From Phoronis australis (taxonomy: Eukaryota; Phoronida; Phoronidae): a stretch of 41,850 bases of DNA. The notes beneath the pieces are model-generated. The model had not been told where the DNA came from and searched no databases. It was given only the letters and a program-made list of their open reading frames with translations. Position 1 is the stretch's first letter, and every line of letters begins with the position of its first letter. Below are positions 1-19,444 of the stretch, piece by piece. A program made the position numbers and the translations under genes. The stretch covers positions 238,771 to 280,620 of the forward strand of contig NMRA01000400.1 of assembly GCA_002633005.1 (NCBI GenBank). The letters are read 5' to 3'.

Positions 1-510
1 TTGTTCGTTTAAAATCAGTTTTGGCCGGTACCTCGAAAATCTAGTCTAGCTCAAATTTTTGATGGCATACCATGGTTGAGATTTTTGGGGGTTTCTGCCG
101 GGCACAACCCAGAGTGTAATTTGTCTGTCATAGGGGTTTTAGTGACCTGTGACATGTATTGAATCATATGGAATTGGTTTTGTGTGGTACCTCGAATGTA
201 TGTGCTAGCTCATTTTTGGGGGGTCCTTTTTTGGTTTCTGCCGGACCCATTCCAGAGTGCAATTTGTCTGTCATGGGTCATTCGGTGTTCAGTGCGGTAC
301 TATTATTCGTTTTGAATCAGTTTTGGTTGGTACCTCGAATATCTAGTCTAGCTCATTTTTTGGGCTGTTTGTAAGGCCCCCAGGGGTCACACCCAGAGTG
401 CAGACAACGGCAGACGTCCATTTCTGTACATACTGAGGTGGACTTTAAATGCTCCCGTGGTCAGATGTTGGTACCTCGTTCATCTATGCTAAGTGCTCTG
501 GGCTGCCGGT
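1..510. repeat. Tandem repeat, about 3.5 units of 142-159 bp
   Basis: The anchor GGTACCTCG recurs at 27, 186, 329 and 470, giving periods of 159, 143 and 141. Between anchors the units share blocks such as CTAGCTCA followed by a T/G-rich run, a 'TTTCTGCCGG' block, 'CCAGAGTG' and 'TTTGTCTGTCAT'. The array probably continues to the left beyond the window. The fourth unit breaks off where MITE sequence begins near 515. The open frames at 159-374 and 438-677 lie in or across this repeat and are not regarded as genes. Confidence 0.85.
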
Positions 511-514
511 CTAA

Positions 515-1583
515 CATGAAAGATGCGAATCAAAGACTAGTAAAAAGCTCGGCCACTGTTAAAAGCACGTTGCCAGGAAGCGCGCGCTACATACATGAAC
601 CTGTCATCAAAGACATTAGTCGGGAACTATCCATTCATGAAATGGGTAGCATAGCATCGCCAAGAAATGAATATTAGTACTAATTTCCGACAATTTCTCA
701 TACTAAAAAAACGTATGCGTTATTTTTTAAGGTGGATTGTTTGATTAACCATAATTGGTGTTTTTAAGCCAAATATCCGATAAAATGACCACTGACAGTA
801 AATGCTAAACACCCATACACCGAAAAATAACTGTCAGTCACGTACGCCGCATCCAGCCACACGGCGACTAATATGGCCTTACCAAACAAATGTCGAACGT
901 TTTTAGCACGAGACTGGCAAGTGCTGAATGAAACACGCTCTGGTTTAGGCCTACTGCTTGCGCAAATTTCTTTAGATACAATGCACATCTAGCTCGTTAG
1001 ATTGCGTGGCTCTGGCCAAAAGACGGTGTCTGCTCTGGAAAATGAACTCTGGTGACTTACTCACAAACGCAGACAACTTCAAAACAAACGTCACGTGACA
1101 ACAACATGTGTGTTCGTCCTGACACTGATTTTTCTCACATTGCCAATCATACATGTAGATGGCACCATGTACTAGCACAGATCGGTACTTAAACCTGCCG
1201 TGATCCCGACTACACGGGAACTTAAAAATCTTAGCGACGCTACTTGGAAAACTTGAGGATTTCAGGTAATTTGCTTGAGTCGAAACTGTATTTTTATTTA
1301 AGCATTCACGTCGCAACATCGACGATTGCGAGGCAGGCAGCCGGCGAGTTTTCGCCCTAGGATTTCAGCACAATTTTCAGTAAAATGATCGTAATTTAGT
1401 AGCAAAGTTTGATAGCAAAGCACCACAGTTTTGTAGAAAGTCTTTTATAGATTACAGATACGTCACAGAGCGTAAATATGATGAATCTTAGCTTCAGATT
1501 TCACCCGTTTCGGAGACCGGGTTTCAACGCCCTTAGGTTATAATAAGCACCCCCCTGAAACGTTAATTACGGCGAATATGGTA
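515..1583. mobile_element. 5'-truncated copy of a TA-flanked MITE
   Basis: From about 521 to 1583 this stretch is collinear with 27232-28338. It shares, for example, the segment around GCGAATCAAAGACTA, the ACTGTCAG/ATCCAGCC block, the 'CCTGCCGTGATCCCGACTAC' block and the right terminus (ATTACGGCGAATATGGTA). The roughly 400 bp that form the left end of the other copy are absent here. The left edge abuts the tandem repeat at 1-510, so this copy is truncated or recombined. Minus-strand open frames at 764-988 and 972-1319 are repeat sequence without a recognisable product. Confidence 0.85.
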
Positions 1584-4500
1584 TGTTAAAATAGCATTGT
1601 CGTTTAGTTCCTGCTATACATTAGTATAGTTAGGAGCATGCAAATGCATCTTTGGGCCATCTGAAACAGCCCAGACTACAGCGCCCTCTATTAAAATCCC
1701 ACAAATTGTGGAAGAAAAAAACAACTATCAAAAATGAACTTTTTCATTTTTTCAGGGGCTTCCAACTTTCTTGTGAATTCCCGCAATTTTTCAAAACTCT
1801 GTTTGCTGGTAGCTGTTGTGGTATAAATTAAACGTGGAAAATCGTTGGATTCAGTGCCACGCATGTTTCGTGGAAAAATGATGAAATAAAATTTCACCTG
1901 TCATTTACGTACTAGTGTACTGAATTGGAGAGTTTACCATACTCATAATGCTGTCCATGTGTAGGGGGCTTGAACCCCAGTTTTACACTGCTGGCGCACT
2001 ATAGCAATCCCTCTATTACATTGAAATAAATTTCCCATTTGTCATGTAATAAAGTTTTACTGTTTCATAGTGAACACTTAAATGCCAACATGGGCATAAA
2101 AAATCTGAACAGGTGAGGTGTGATAAAACGTCTCTGATGTGTCTGTTTCTATCAGGTAATATAGAAAATTAGGTCAATTGTAAACTGTATTAGAGATTCG
2201 AGTTCACACGTGGGAATTACACACACATTAGGGCTGGCTTGCATTGTTCAACAATAACAACGTGGCACGTGATAAAGCGACGTCATTGCTGCTATACGGC
2301 ATATAACTTTTATGCAACTGGGCCCAGCTGAGTTCCTCAACACACCTGTCTTATTTGCTGGTAGATGTCGCACAACAAAACCTGAACATGGAAAATCACT
2401 TAATTTGGTTTTGCAAAAGCTTCGTAAAAAATGTCGCCCATATTGTGTCCTAGTTGTTGCAAGTAAAACATTTTGAATATTGTACACTAACAAGGAACAC
2501 ACTCTAACACCAACTCGGCTCCAGTACAACAGGAGGTTCAATGTATATGAACTACACTTTCTTGAACTTTTCAAATCAACTCCTGTATTTAAGACCCGGA
2601 GTAACAACTTCTTGATTCTCATCGAAGGCATCACAAGATGGTGCTGAGAAAATGCCACGGAGACGAATTTTTTAAAATAGGGGTAATATGTGAAAGCAAG
2701 ACTGTGGGCTTGTAGTGTTAAAAACTTGAATATTTGAATAAAATAGTATCAAATAATGACATAACAATTGGTTATTGACAGCAAAACCTGTCAAGGTCCA
2801 CAACCATTAACACCCAATCGAAAACGACGATACTACTCTGTTAAATCTATTTACTACAGTTAAAGCAGCACTCCACCAATGTTTAGCTGTGCCAACGATT
2901 TTGTGTTAAAAACCTTACCAAGCTCACATGTTTTGCATTTTTCATCAAAGTAATAGTGGAAAATACAGGTTTTAGGATACCTCCAACCTTATTAACAAAA
3001 ATTGGCCATTTTTACAATATTTCACTTTTGTCTAGCAAAATACCTTCTTCATTCTCGAGGAACTTCAAATACAAAATATATACCGCGTAGCGAGAAAAAA
3101 AAGATTTAACAGTTACAGAACTACCTTGGCACCGCACAACTGCATGGATATTTGTTTACTACTTATCCGAGGTAAAAGGTTAAAGGGCTTTCAATTAAAT
3201 CGAATCTCCCGCCAGGTACAGAACAGCTTCGTATACCCTCAGTCTTTTCCTTCACAAAGTCGCCATAACATTGAGCCAACCAGGGGTACTTATGATAGAA
3301 TGGCGCCGGGGAAAACAAAGACAAAACATAGTTTTGATCCTAAGGGACTTGTGCGTCTACATGCACACGACCGTTGGCGTTGAAAACGAATGCTACAAGT
3401 GGCCTCAGGCCTCTGAGGTCATGAACACAGAAAGTTGTAAAAAGAGATAAATCCTCACCCTAATTCCTTAATTCAATTAATAAGACATTTCGATGTTTCA
3501 ATCTCATGCTGACGACATACTTTAACCACCGATTCGATTTTTGTAATCCATTTCTTACTTGGTTTCGTATCAGTCTCCCAGCACGTGATGTGTACAGGCT
3601 ATGAACTGTGACCTACTTAGAAGTAGGGGGTAAACAACAGTAAAAGTTGGCTCGGAACTAAAAGTCTATTTGAAGTTTTAATGATAATTAAGTTAGTTAC
3701 GCACTGCAAAATCAGTTGACATTGCGAATGAACGTTGAAATAGCTAACATAGTTAAGGATTGTATAATTATGAGTACCAAAAACAAGTTTTCACCGAATA
3801 ATTAGCCGAAGACTGAGATTTTCACTTGTCCCAGTTTAATCGTTTTTTTCTTGGCTTATACAAATCGACTTTATTGGAACTTAGGAACGGCTTTATGGAT
3901 TTCGCTGAAATTCTCCAAACTTACCATTTAGTCATCAATCTCAAAAACGCTGCTGGTAGGATTTTTGATATAAAGACCTAGTTTTCGCATAATGTGACAA
4001 AAGACGATTACGACTTCAATTTTTTAGAAAAATACCTTACGTTTTGCGAGTTGATTTGTCATAGAAACCAAACGAACAGACTAATCGAAAATTCCTAACA
4101 GCGATTTTCATCATAATCGACCAAGGGGTTATTTTGCTATGAATGTACCTTTCTTAAAAATGAATTTTTGATTCAAAAAGGTTTTTACGTAAAAATAATA
4201 ATGAAACATAAATACAAAAAGTTTGTATAGCCTGGTCTTTGTTCTTTCAGAAAATATATACTTTTACTAGTTGACAAGCTTAGTTTTTTTTTATATATAC
4301 GAGTTAGAATGGAGACCACTAAATAAGGTTGGAGATAACCTTAATTCGGTCCAAGACTGAAGTTATCCTCTCCAGCCAACACTCCCCAAAACCCGGAAGC
4401 AACATGGCAGGTGTGAAATGAAGATCAGATAGCATGACCTACATGTTAGCATCATTTCAGCACACGGCATTCATTGTTATGTTAAAACAGACTAGTCCTC

Positions 4501-4688
4501 ATAACACAATCAAAATACAGAAAGTCACATGAACTTTACACTAACGCAAATACAGTTTTGACATCACAGGGACATCATCAGTTTCATGCCAAAAATGCTC
4601 TTTACAATTACTGTTGACTGCAATATCCTCGTTGAAGTGATTAGCTTTGATCACAGCTATATAACAACATCTGTTCAGTTATTGCATC
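1584..4688. other. Stretch with no recognised gene
   Basis: AT-rich sequence with no recognised protein, RNA gene or well-defined repeat. The longest open frame is 136 codons at 2248-2658 on the minus strand. It matches no family known to me, is basic and of mixed composition, and has no visible splice support. An imperfect inverted repeat lies near 4325-4380 (GGTTGGAGA...TCTCCAGCC). Confidence 0.5.
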
Positions 4689-4814
4689 GTCAATTCTGGA
4701 TATTAGCAAAATGTCATGTGAACACCTTCAGTGGTTCATATACTTAAATATGTCAATTCTGGATATTTGCAAAACGTCATGTGAACACCTTCAGTGGTTC
4801 ATATTCTTAAATAC
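4689..4814. repeat. Two-copy 63-bp tandem duplication
   Basis: A unit beginning GTCAATTCTGGATATT and running through GTCATGTGAACACCTTCAGT starts at 4689 and again at 4752. The two copies differ at only a few positions, so this is a recent local duplication. Confidence 0.9.
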
Positions 4815-6025
4815 CTACGATGTTCAAATATTGAACAGTGTACTTGAATAACAACAGCTCAGAAAAGCATTGATTGAAAAACAATGGTCAGAAACAAACA
4901 AAGCATGCGTGTCCTAGCAACTCAGCTACTGTATACAAGGCAAGGACAATGTAAAAAAATGTCTCCAGCTTGTAGGGACATCAATGAAGGCTGGACTATT
5001 TGAACTCACCATAGTGTAATCAATAGATAATGCTCAACCTACAGTTGCTTCTATTGTCATGCATGACCTTAACAGGGCTTGGTGAACTGAACATGCAGTG
5101 TGTTAAAACTAGCCTGTACAGAGTTCCCTAGATAATCTGCTGACCAAGCACTACTTTACACTAACTATAAGGACACCACAGACTCCCCATGTGAAACTGA
5201 ACATGATTTTTGGCCAACTTCGGTATGTTATATCACAGAAAGGCTTGTTAGATTCAAATGAAACTTTCAGGTACTACCATTTATACCCTGTATTTCAAAA
5301 TGGTGTAAGGAAAATATGTTTTTTTAAATGTTCCACTTTTAAATGAGGGGCTACCAAAAAGGACTGCATAATATGATATTTATGAAAAAATTTTAAGTTG
5401 CACAAAATGAAAACGAAACAACAATTTAGCAAACTGAAACAGCTTTTCTGAGATTTTATCTTGAACATTTATACCGTCCGGGATTTAGTGACGTCACCTT
5501 CTTTTGCTTCATGAGTGCAACTTTCTTTTTTCGCAAAAATTTTCTTATAAAAGCCCGGTCACTTACTCGGTGGCAGATTAATATGAAGACAAATCAAATT
5601 CTACCGAGTTTCTGCTTCGTATTTTCAGAAAATATACACTATTAATGAGTTAAATTCGATAGTTTGTAGATATTTGCCTAAATTTACAGCCTTGTTGATA
5701 TGACGTCCAACATAACCTTAAGCTAAAGAGAATGTCCTGAGTTGGTCAAAGATGGAGAGAAGTATGTGCATGTGAATCAACCCCATGACCTTTGACCCTG
5801 AGGTCATGCAATCATGTAGTGTTGAGAAGTTCGATGATTTGCATGATTGGGACTGAATCCATTTAAGCAATTCTGTCCACATACAGGCATAGATAACAAT
5901 ATAACAATTTCAATGCATATATTCAACAAAGATGTATTAATTGCAGATCTTTGAATAAACATTTGTTCATTAACAAGCTATTTTTTTCAATACAAAGCTT
6001 TCAAGTTAGTGCCACACAGCTTGAC
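4815..6025. other. Stretch with no recognised gene
   Basis: AT-rich, with no recognisable coding sequence. The only structured point is the promoter-like arrangement at 5489-5585, listed separately. Confidence 0.5.
5489..5585 (+). promoter_or_regulatory. Promoter-like arrangement: CRE palindrome plus TATA box
   Basis: TGACGTCA (the CREB/ATF consensus) is at 5489-5496 and TTATAAAAG (TATA-like) at 5545-5553. An ATG follows at 5583, about 30-38 nt downstream of the TATA box. Spacing and order fit a core promoter. The ATG opens only a 20-codon frame, so any gene would need splicing or a downstream start, and none is recognised. Both motifs can occur by chance in AT-rich DNA. Confidence 0.3.
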
Positions 6026-6501
6026 TTAAGGTCCTTTCATACAAACTTAACTCAAGTATAAGTGGAACATCAATGCAAACTGCGCTTCGGTAGTAAACGG
6101 CATCAAAGTAAACCGTAGATGACACTGTCGTCATTGAAATAATCGCACGGTAGCACTGATGCATCCGGTGCGCGCTAAGATTTTTTAGTGCGACAGTTAC
6201 GTGTGCTAAATGACATAAAACTTATTTTTTAATTTGACTGGGGGTTATTCGAGCAAACTATAAGCAGCTATTAGCGACGACATTACACTTTAATTGTTGA
6301 TGCCAATAGTGGCCCCTGGCAATAACTTCGATGAGACCACAGTTGGCGGATCATACGGCACCGCAGCACCAACGCTACACTGTAAAATCCACCCGTTTAC
6401 TGGTGTTGACTGGCAATGTTAACTTGGACCGAAGTTAACTGTTCATACTGACCGCAACTCCAAAACATTGATGAGTCGACGTCAGTATGAAAGGGAGTTA
6501 A
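6026..6501. mobile_element. Probable short TTAA-flanked MITE (476 bp)
   Basis: TTAA at 6026-6029 is followed by GGTCCTTTCATAC. The other end reads, on the minus strand, TTAA (6498-6501) followed by CTCCCTTTCATAC. The ends are thus imperfect inverted repeats matching at about 10 of 13 bases beside identical TTAA tetramers, the target duplication used by piggyBac and Kolobok transposons. No coding capacity is seen. The short imperfect ends leave room for coincidence. Confidence 0.5.
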
Positions 6502-7318
6502 CATGTGCCACTACGTACAAACACTGACCCTCAGCCTGTCAACAAAAATCTTGATTACGAACACTTCCCACTGCAAAACTGGCCTCAACTAGTTTTTTTA
6601 TCAGAAGAGAAGTGATTTCTAGGTTCTGCAGTGGGTCATGAGTACTTGAGATCATGTCCTGCGTGTAAAGAGATATGCCATGACAAAAAAAAAACTTATC
6701 AAGCCTGATCTGAAGCGATTAAAAACTGTAGGAATTTCCCAATGTGAGAATTCTCTCTAATCCAAGTAAAGAACAAGAACTGCTTTATCGCGGCAAGGGT
6801 TTTAAATCAAAAGTTAGTTCTACTGGAAGCTGGGATAAGACGGCTTTAAATAATAGAAGTACTGGTAAAATTCTGCTAGGGTTCTTATTGGAGACAGGAA
6901 ATTTAGGTACACGAAGAATTGGTATCTTTAACAGAAAGCGGGGGGGCGGGGGGGGGGTGTTAGCTAGTGGCTTAAGAATTTTTGGATGGTCCTAAATCAT
7001 GGATGTCCTTCTCAGGCAATAGGCCTTTTGACATTGACATGTATAGGTCAGTGAAAGCAGTTCTTTTGTCAACCTGGTCTCATTGGCCTATAGAAGTATA
7101 CACAACTTAACAAAGGCTTTATGGTCCTGGCTGAGAAGACAATTGTTTTATCCCATAGGCCATGAGTCAGTTAAGTGCAATACCTCCATGTGATGTTGTT
7201 TTCCATATTCCCTCCTGCACTACTTCAACAGTGACCTCTGACATGGAAAGTTCAAAAGGTAGGTCAATGTCAAAGTATTTAGCCAGTTCCATCATCAAAC
7301 TTTTCCAAAATAAATAGT
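6502..7318. other. Stretch with no recognised gene
   Basis: No recognised gene. It holds a G-rich tract near 6940-6958 and an 83-codon open frame (6744-6995) running into that tract, with no known relatives. Confidence 0.45.
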
Positions 7319-9249
7319 TTAAGGTAGGTGGATACACAAAAAAAAAAAATTTTTGACTGTTTTTTACATTTTTATGTCATCCTAATCTTTAATTCTTGAT
7401 GCACAGTATACTGAAGAAAAATAAAATCATTCTGAAAATCCAAAGTTGTTTTTTTAGCTATATTTGACCAAGCCTCAGTAAGTCATATGGCTTGAGTGCT
7501 CACCAGCTCAGTGATTGACAACTGGGGCGGAGCTTATATACAAGGAGACTAGCTCTAATCTAACCCTGTCAACAAGCATTGCGTAACCGGGCAATCCAGA
7601 GTGCTGTACCAGCTGATATTGGTGTTGTAGCAAGACCAAGAATAAAATAATTCTATTTTGACCACGTGAAAGTTGGTAGTGAAATGGTGAACTAGCTCCT
7701 GTTCCGAGCCTGAGCCTGTTTGTGTATCTGCAAAGTACGCCAAGTCCTACCGAAGCCATCACTGCACTCAGCTTGAGGACTCAGTGCAGAAATTGTGCAT
7801 GTATAAGAGAAGTCGGTAATATAAGGTCAGGTGTCTTGCGAGAGGACGCTGAGTGTCGACGTGGGTGGTGTTGCACGATTCGGTGAGAGTGCATGCACGT
7901 GCTGTGAAGACAAGCCGCGCGCGCGACATATTAACAACTACATGCCGTCAGAGTAGAGTCTTCGCAGATAAACCGTGCTTCTGAGCTGGGAACGCGCCGT
8001 GGAGAAACTAGGCTGTCAAACCAAGAGGATTTTTTAACTTGCCACTGGCCGTAACCCAAAGAAATGACCCAGTGTTCAAAATAACAAAAATTTTCTAGTG
8101 CATAGATTCAAACGTAACCCTGAATTAAAACTCATGATATTATACGATTCTAGAGGAAAGCAATATAAGAAACTTTAGTAACTTGAGAATCTCACCCAAG
8201 CGAACCTATTTGCGCAGAAAGTGATATTTTCTTACCCCAAAGTCCATTCGGTACAGGCACGTAAAAATGTTGAACCATTACTATGAAAGTAGTTCTTTAT
8301 CCTCGTCGCCAATAGACAGTAACGCGGCGATTTGATATATTGGTTGATGATAATATTGGAATACTAACAAATAGGTCTGTGTCATATAGAGTGTCTTTTA
8401 CTATACTGAGTGGAGAGTTCAGATGAATCGTATAAACAATCAACACATGGTTTTAATGTGTGGTCGGCACACCAGTACAGCAGACAATAGATCAACGCTA
8501 AGCTCCACCCACGTGACAGCCATACTTGTTTTGGTCGTCTGTCGTGCTTCACAATTTCGAAAAAATGATTAAAATTGCGCTGTAAACAAACAGGTATGTC
8601 ACATTTTCTAAACATGAAGTAAGTATCAGCTTTATTTCTAGTACTTCAACAAAAATTGGAACATAATGACCGCGCATTCTGAACGAAATTTGATCTCAAG
8701 TGGCAATCGATGGACCGCTTAACTTCAAAGCCGTTTTTCTCGGCTCGTGATTTCAGGATAGTGACAAGATTCTCGGGCCTATTTTTCCACAACACGTGAG
8801 TCAATTTTTACGAAAGTTGCAAATTTGAAATCCTCTAGGACTGAAGTAAAATCGCGTGCCAGGGTTTTTTGATAAATGGACCAGATTTTTAGTTATTAGA
8901 CGGAAAGTGACCAAATGACAAAAAGTGGCGTGCTTGCCCCAACTCGCAAACAAAAAATGCCACAAAATCAAGATCATAATGATTTTGTACATATATTTGG
9001 TATGGATAAGTAGAATATTGCGTAAGGAAACAGTTGATGATGATCCCTGTGCATTTTGAAAAAAAATTCGAGGTAAAATTGGATTTTTTGAAAATTAAAA
9101 AATATGATTTTTTAAAAAAACGAACTACAAAAGAAATTTTTTTTTCGATTTTTGTCACTTTCAGAGTCAGGTCTAACTAGTTAAAAACCCCTTTTTACTC
9201 ATTTTACTTAGGAACCTGGAGATTTGATCAGTGTATACACCTACCTTAA
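7319..9249. mobile_element. Non-autonomous DNA transposon, TTAA-flanked, copy 1 (1.93 kb)
   Basis: The left end is TTAA (7319-7322) followed by GGTAGGTGGATACAC. The right end is GTGTATACACCTACC followed by TTAA (9246-9249), so the termini are inverted repeats. The whole interval is collinear and highly similar to 24244-26022, which has the same ends and target duplication. TTAA target sites are typical of piggyBac and Kolobok superfamilies. A CpG-rich central block (about 7820-7990) is conserved in both copies. No transposase is visible, and the open frames inside (7508-7762, 8382-8615, 8801-9158) match no known protein. Relative to copy 2 it has about 100 bp more at about 8300-8440. Confidence 0.92.
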
Positions 9250-10562
9250 ATACAGTTGCAGCAGTATAAATAACACTCAATATGCAATCAGGTCCCAAAC
9301 ATAACATCTGCTACAAAATTGTTTATTATATGACACTTCTGTCTCCCTTTTAAATTGCTACCGTCTGTAACTCAGGCGCCGATTCCTCCATAACTAGATT
9401 ATCGAATATTGTTATTTAACTTTTTTGAGGAAATGTTACAAGTTCAGTGAACAATTACCTTGTTTTCATCTTTGTAATCTCTTTCCAAGTAATAAATTGC
9501 TACATTTAAAACTACTTCTTTTACTAGAGAAAACCGAACATGCAAGCACATTCACGTAGGGTGTAATCTGTCACGTGAACAGTTTGGTGAAGTATTTAAA
9601 AAAATCGACCAAAAAACGAAAGAAACATAGGAATTCGAAGCTATGGATAAATTTCATAATAATGTTTCATGGGATATTACTTCATCAACGCCACTCTCCT
9701 ATAAATTCTGAATAGTCCAGTTCAGAATGTCAAATCAACAATTCCCAATGGAGACACATTCTTCATTTGAAAAGGAATTCAAGTAAAACATACGGTAGTC
9801 GGTAATCGGAACTGAAAATTGAAATGCGTTTCAGGACTCAGATAGATCAAGTTGCTGACATTATAAGTCATTACCAAAACAGTCTGTCTCAATTTACCCG
9901 ACAAGTCTCACGTGTGCTTCGACCTATTTCCTCCTGGAGAAAAGTCACGTGTAATAAAATTCAACAAGACATTGCTGGATTCTTAGGAGAAACGATTAGT
10001 TGCTAAGCACTGGGCAACAACAGAGGGCTAGGCACAACATCAGGGACTGCCCTAAAGATGACAGTTAGTCAAAGACACTCAGATGTAAGTACTCATTATT
10101 GTGTTCACAGCAACTAAATAGGCCTATCCTGATGTGGCAAAGCCCCACTACCATTTCAAGGTATTTACCCACAATGCAACACTTGTTCATATGCAAATGC
10201 AAATGTACCAGTCACTATCTCATATGGTAATTATTACATAATTCATCATTATAACGTAGGCAAACTTGTATTATTGCATATTAAATGTTGTAGTGTTGAC
10301 AACAAGAAATTGGCTATAGGGGAAACATCAGCGCAGGACGAGCTTACTTAGTTAAACAACTCAAGGTTGCACGACATTTTGAAAAAGTAGCTCAGTCATA
10401 CCAAACCTTCAACAAATAGGACAGTTTGATTAGTCTATTGCTGCTTACGGTGAAAAAACTGAGTCCAGGACACAAGATCACCAATCTATACTCGGGACCA
10501 GACTTGAAAATTGACAAATCGTGTCAAGCAACTATATGATATATTCCTATTTCAATCAATGT
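9250..10562. other. Stretch with no recognised gene
   Basis: AT-rich DNA without a recognised gene or repeat. A short string (TATTTACCCACAATGC) near 10160 recurs near 13308. A 60-codon frame at 9824-10006 has no known relatives. Confidence 0.45.
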
Positions 10563-10780
10563 GGTTTTGAGTCGTCTCAAATACGTCATAGGCCCATGTC
10601 TCTTCGCAATAAGCAAGGGTTTTGAGTCATTTCAAATATGTGATAGGCCCGTGTCTCTTCACATTAAGCAAGGGTTTTGATTAATATCAAATATGTCATA
10701 GGCCCATGTCTCTTTACAATAAGCAACGGTTTTGAGTAGTATCAAATATGTCATAGGCCCATGTCTTCACAATAAGCAAG
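10563..10780. repeat. Tandem repeat, four 55-bp units
   Basis: GGTTTTGA starts at 10563, 10618, 10673 and 10728, an exact 55-nt period. Each unit contains a TCAAATA(T/C)GT block, an ATAGGCCC(A/G)TGTCT block and an AATAAGCAA-type end. The last unit is slightly shortened. The array lies about 0.75 kb downstream of the last visible PFKFB exon, taking the gene's minus-strand direction. Confidence 0.92.
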
Positions 10781-11524
10781 TTGCATTTGAACCTTGGATT
10801 CAGTCATTGTTAACTGGATGTACCTCACATCATTCAAAATGGTGAAACTCCAACCATGCGTGAAACTCCACTTGAGATTATGTAGGACCCAGGAAAAATG
10901 CCCAAATTTGGCTAACTTCAATTGGCATCATATTAAACTTTCAGATACTATGTTTTGTGCCCTATTCCCCAAAATACTGTTTGCAACTGTTTTCAAAATC
11001 TTCCTCTTTTGCACAAGGGAATATTGAAAAATAAAAGCTCGGGAAAAAATAAGAAATTGCTTATAACGAAATAATAATTCAGAAAACTGTAACAGCATCT
11101 GTGAGATTTCTTCCCCAGCATTTACATCAAACAAACTTTGGTCAAGTCTACTGATTCCGTTGTTTGCTATCCATGTAGCATTCAGATTTTCATAAATTTT
11201 ACTATAAAGGTATGATGACTCGACCCAATTAGAGGAAGACTGATAAAAGAATATCATAATATATCAAAAACCAGATTCCACACTTTCAAAGTACGTTTAC
11301 AGAGTTAAAATCTACAGTTTTGTGGACGTTTGGCTTTATGAACAGATTTGTCCAATGAACCAACCTTCTAACAAAATAAATTGTAGTTCCTAACTACTCA
11401 TATGTCAGATCCTCATTACCACACAGTCATCCAGAGTTCATTAACTTGTTTGAACCCATTCATTTTCAGATCATGCCCAGGGCTTGACTGGTCAACTTTG
11501 GGTCAACAATTTCAACAAACTTAC

Positions 11525-11621
11525 CTCCTGATCTCCATGGCGTGAGCATTGTCCGGTCGGAAGAAATTGTGATTCTTATACTCGTCAGTCTTTAACCGAC
11601 GGTATTCACCAACATTGAACA
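11525..11621 (-). CDS. PFKFB: PFKFB exon (6-phosphofructo-2-kinase domain), downstream of the P-loop exon
   Basis: This 97-bp minus-strand exon belongs to 6-phosphofructo-2-kinase/fructose-2,6-bisphosphatase, the cytosolic bifunctional enzyme that makes and removes fructose 2,6-bisphosphate, a regulator of glycolysis. It encodes FNVGEYRR...YKNHNFFRPDN..AMEIR, the well-conserved segment that follows the nucleotide-binding loop in animal enzymes. Its boundaries are an acceptor (TTTTTCAG before TGTTC) and a donor (AG before GTAAGTT). Its phase joins exactly to the exon at 12625-12744, rebuilding the family's Lys-Val-Phe-Asn junction. The next exon, which should carry the conserved FDATNTTRERR region, was not recognised at lower coordinates. 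It may lie outside the window beyond a long intron. Confidence 0.92.
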
Positions 11622-18958
<7,337 letters not shown>

Positions 18959-19235
18959 CTTAATAGCGGGGCAGATAGTGGAAAAATCATGCATTTGATG
19001 ATACAAGCACCAAAATTGGCATGGTGACATCCTAAGGTATACTCAACAGATCTACCCGACTAGCCACCTAAAATTCCAAAATGGCGGCCATTTTTCAAAA
19101 TGGCCGCCATTTGATGCTTGTGAGTAATGCTTTTCCTCATAAATCTGTCTCTGCCCAACCGATTTTCATGAACTTGTTGTCAAATTGTATGTTTTTGGAT
19201 ATGCTGAATTCATTTTTGATATTTTCAGAAGCATT
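18959..19235. repeat. Left terminal inverted repeat of the 4.3-kb transposon
   Basis: Matched in inverted orientation to 22950-23231. Shared blocks, in order from the end, are GGGCAGATA, ATGATACAAGCACCAAA, the CGACTAGCCACCT box, a self-complementary ATGGCGGCCATTTTTCAA/GGCCGCCAT box, CCCAACCGATTTT and TCAAAT/GTTTTGG. Spacing is nearly preserved, with small indels and many substitutions, indicating an old insertion. Confidence 0.88.
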
Positions 19236-19444
19236 TTAACACCATGTGGGCAACTACTGATAAATTAAACAAAAAATTACAACATCAAAATGCATTTTAT
19301 TAACGAGAAACGGAACTGTGCTCTCGAACATTAAATACAAAATAAATGGACGGAACCATAAATCACAAACATAGTCGAACATGAACATCACATTAATGCT
19401 AAAATAATATGTTGTTCAGAATCTATTGTCTATTATAAATTCCT

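Noticed and set aside
972-1319. 115-codon minus-strand open frame as a gene
   Set aside because: It lies inside the MITE, and the related copy at 27870-28079 does not keep the frame intact.
2248-2658. 136-codon minus-strand open frame as a gene
   Set aside because: No recognisable family, mixed composition and no splice or promoter support; a frame of this length can occur by chance in this much sequence.
6940-6958. G-rich tract as a G-quadruplex regulatory element
   Set aside because: It is a short homopolymer-like run with no gene nearby, and it may include sequencing slippage.
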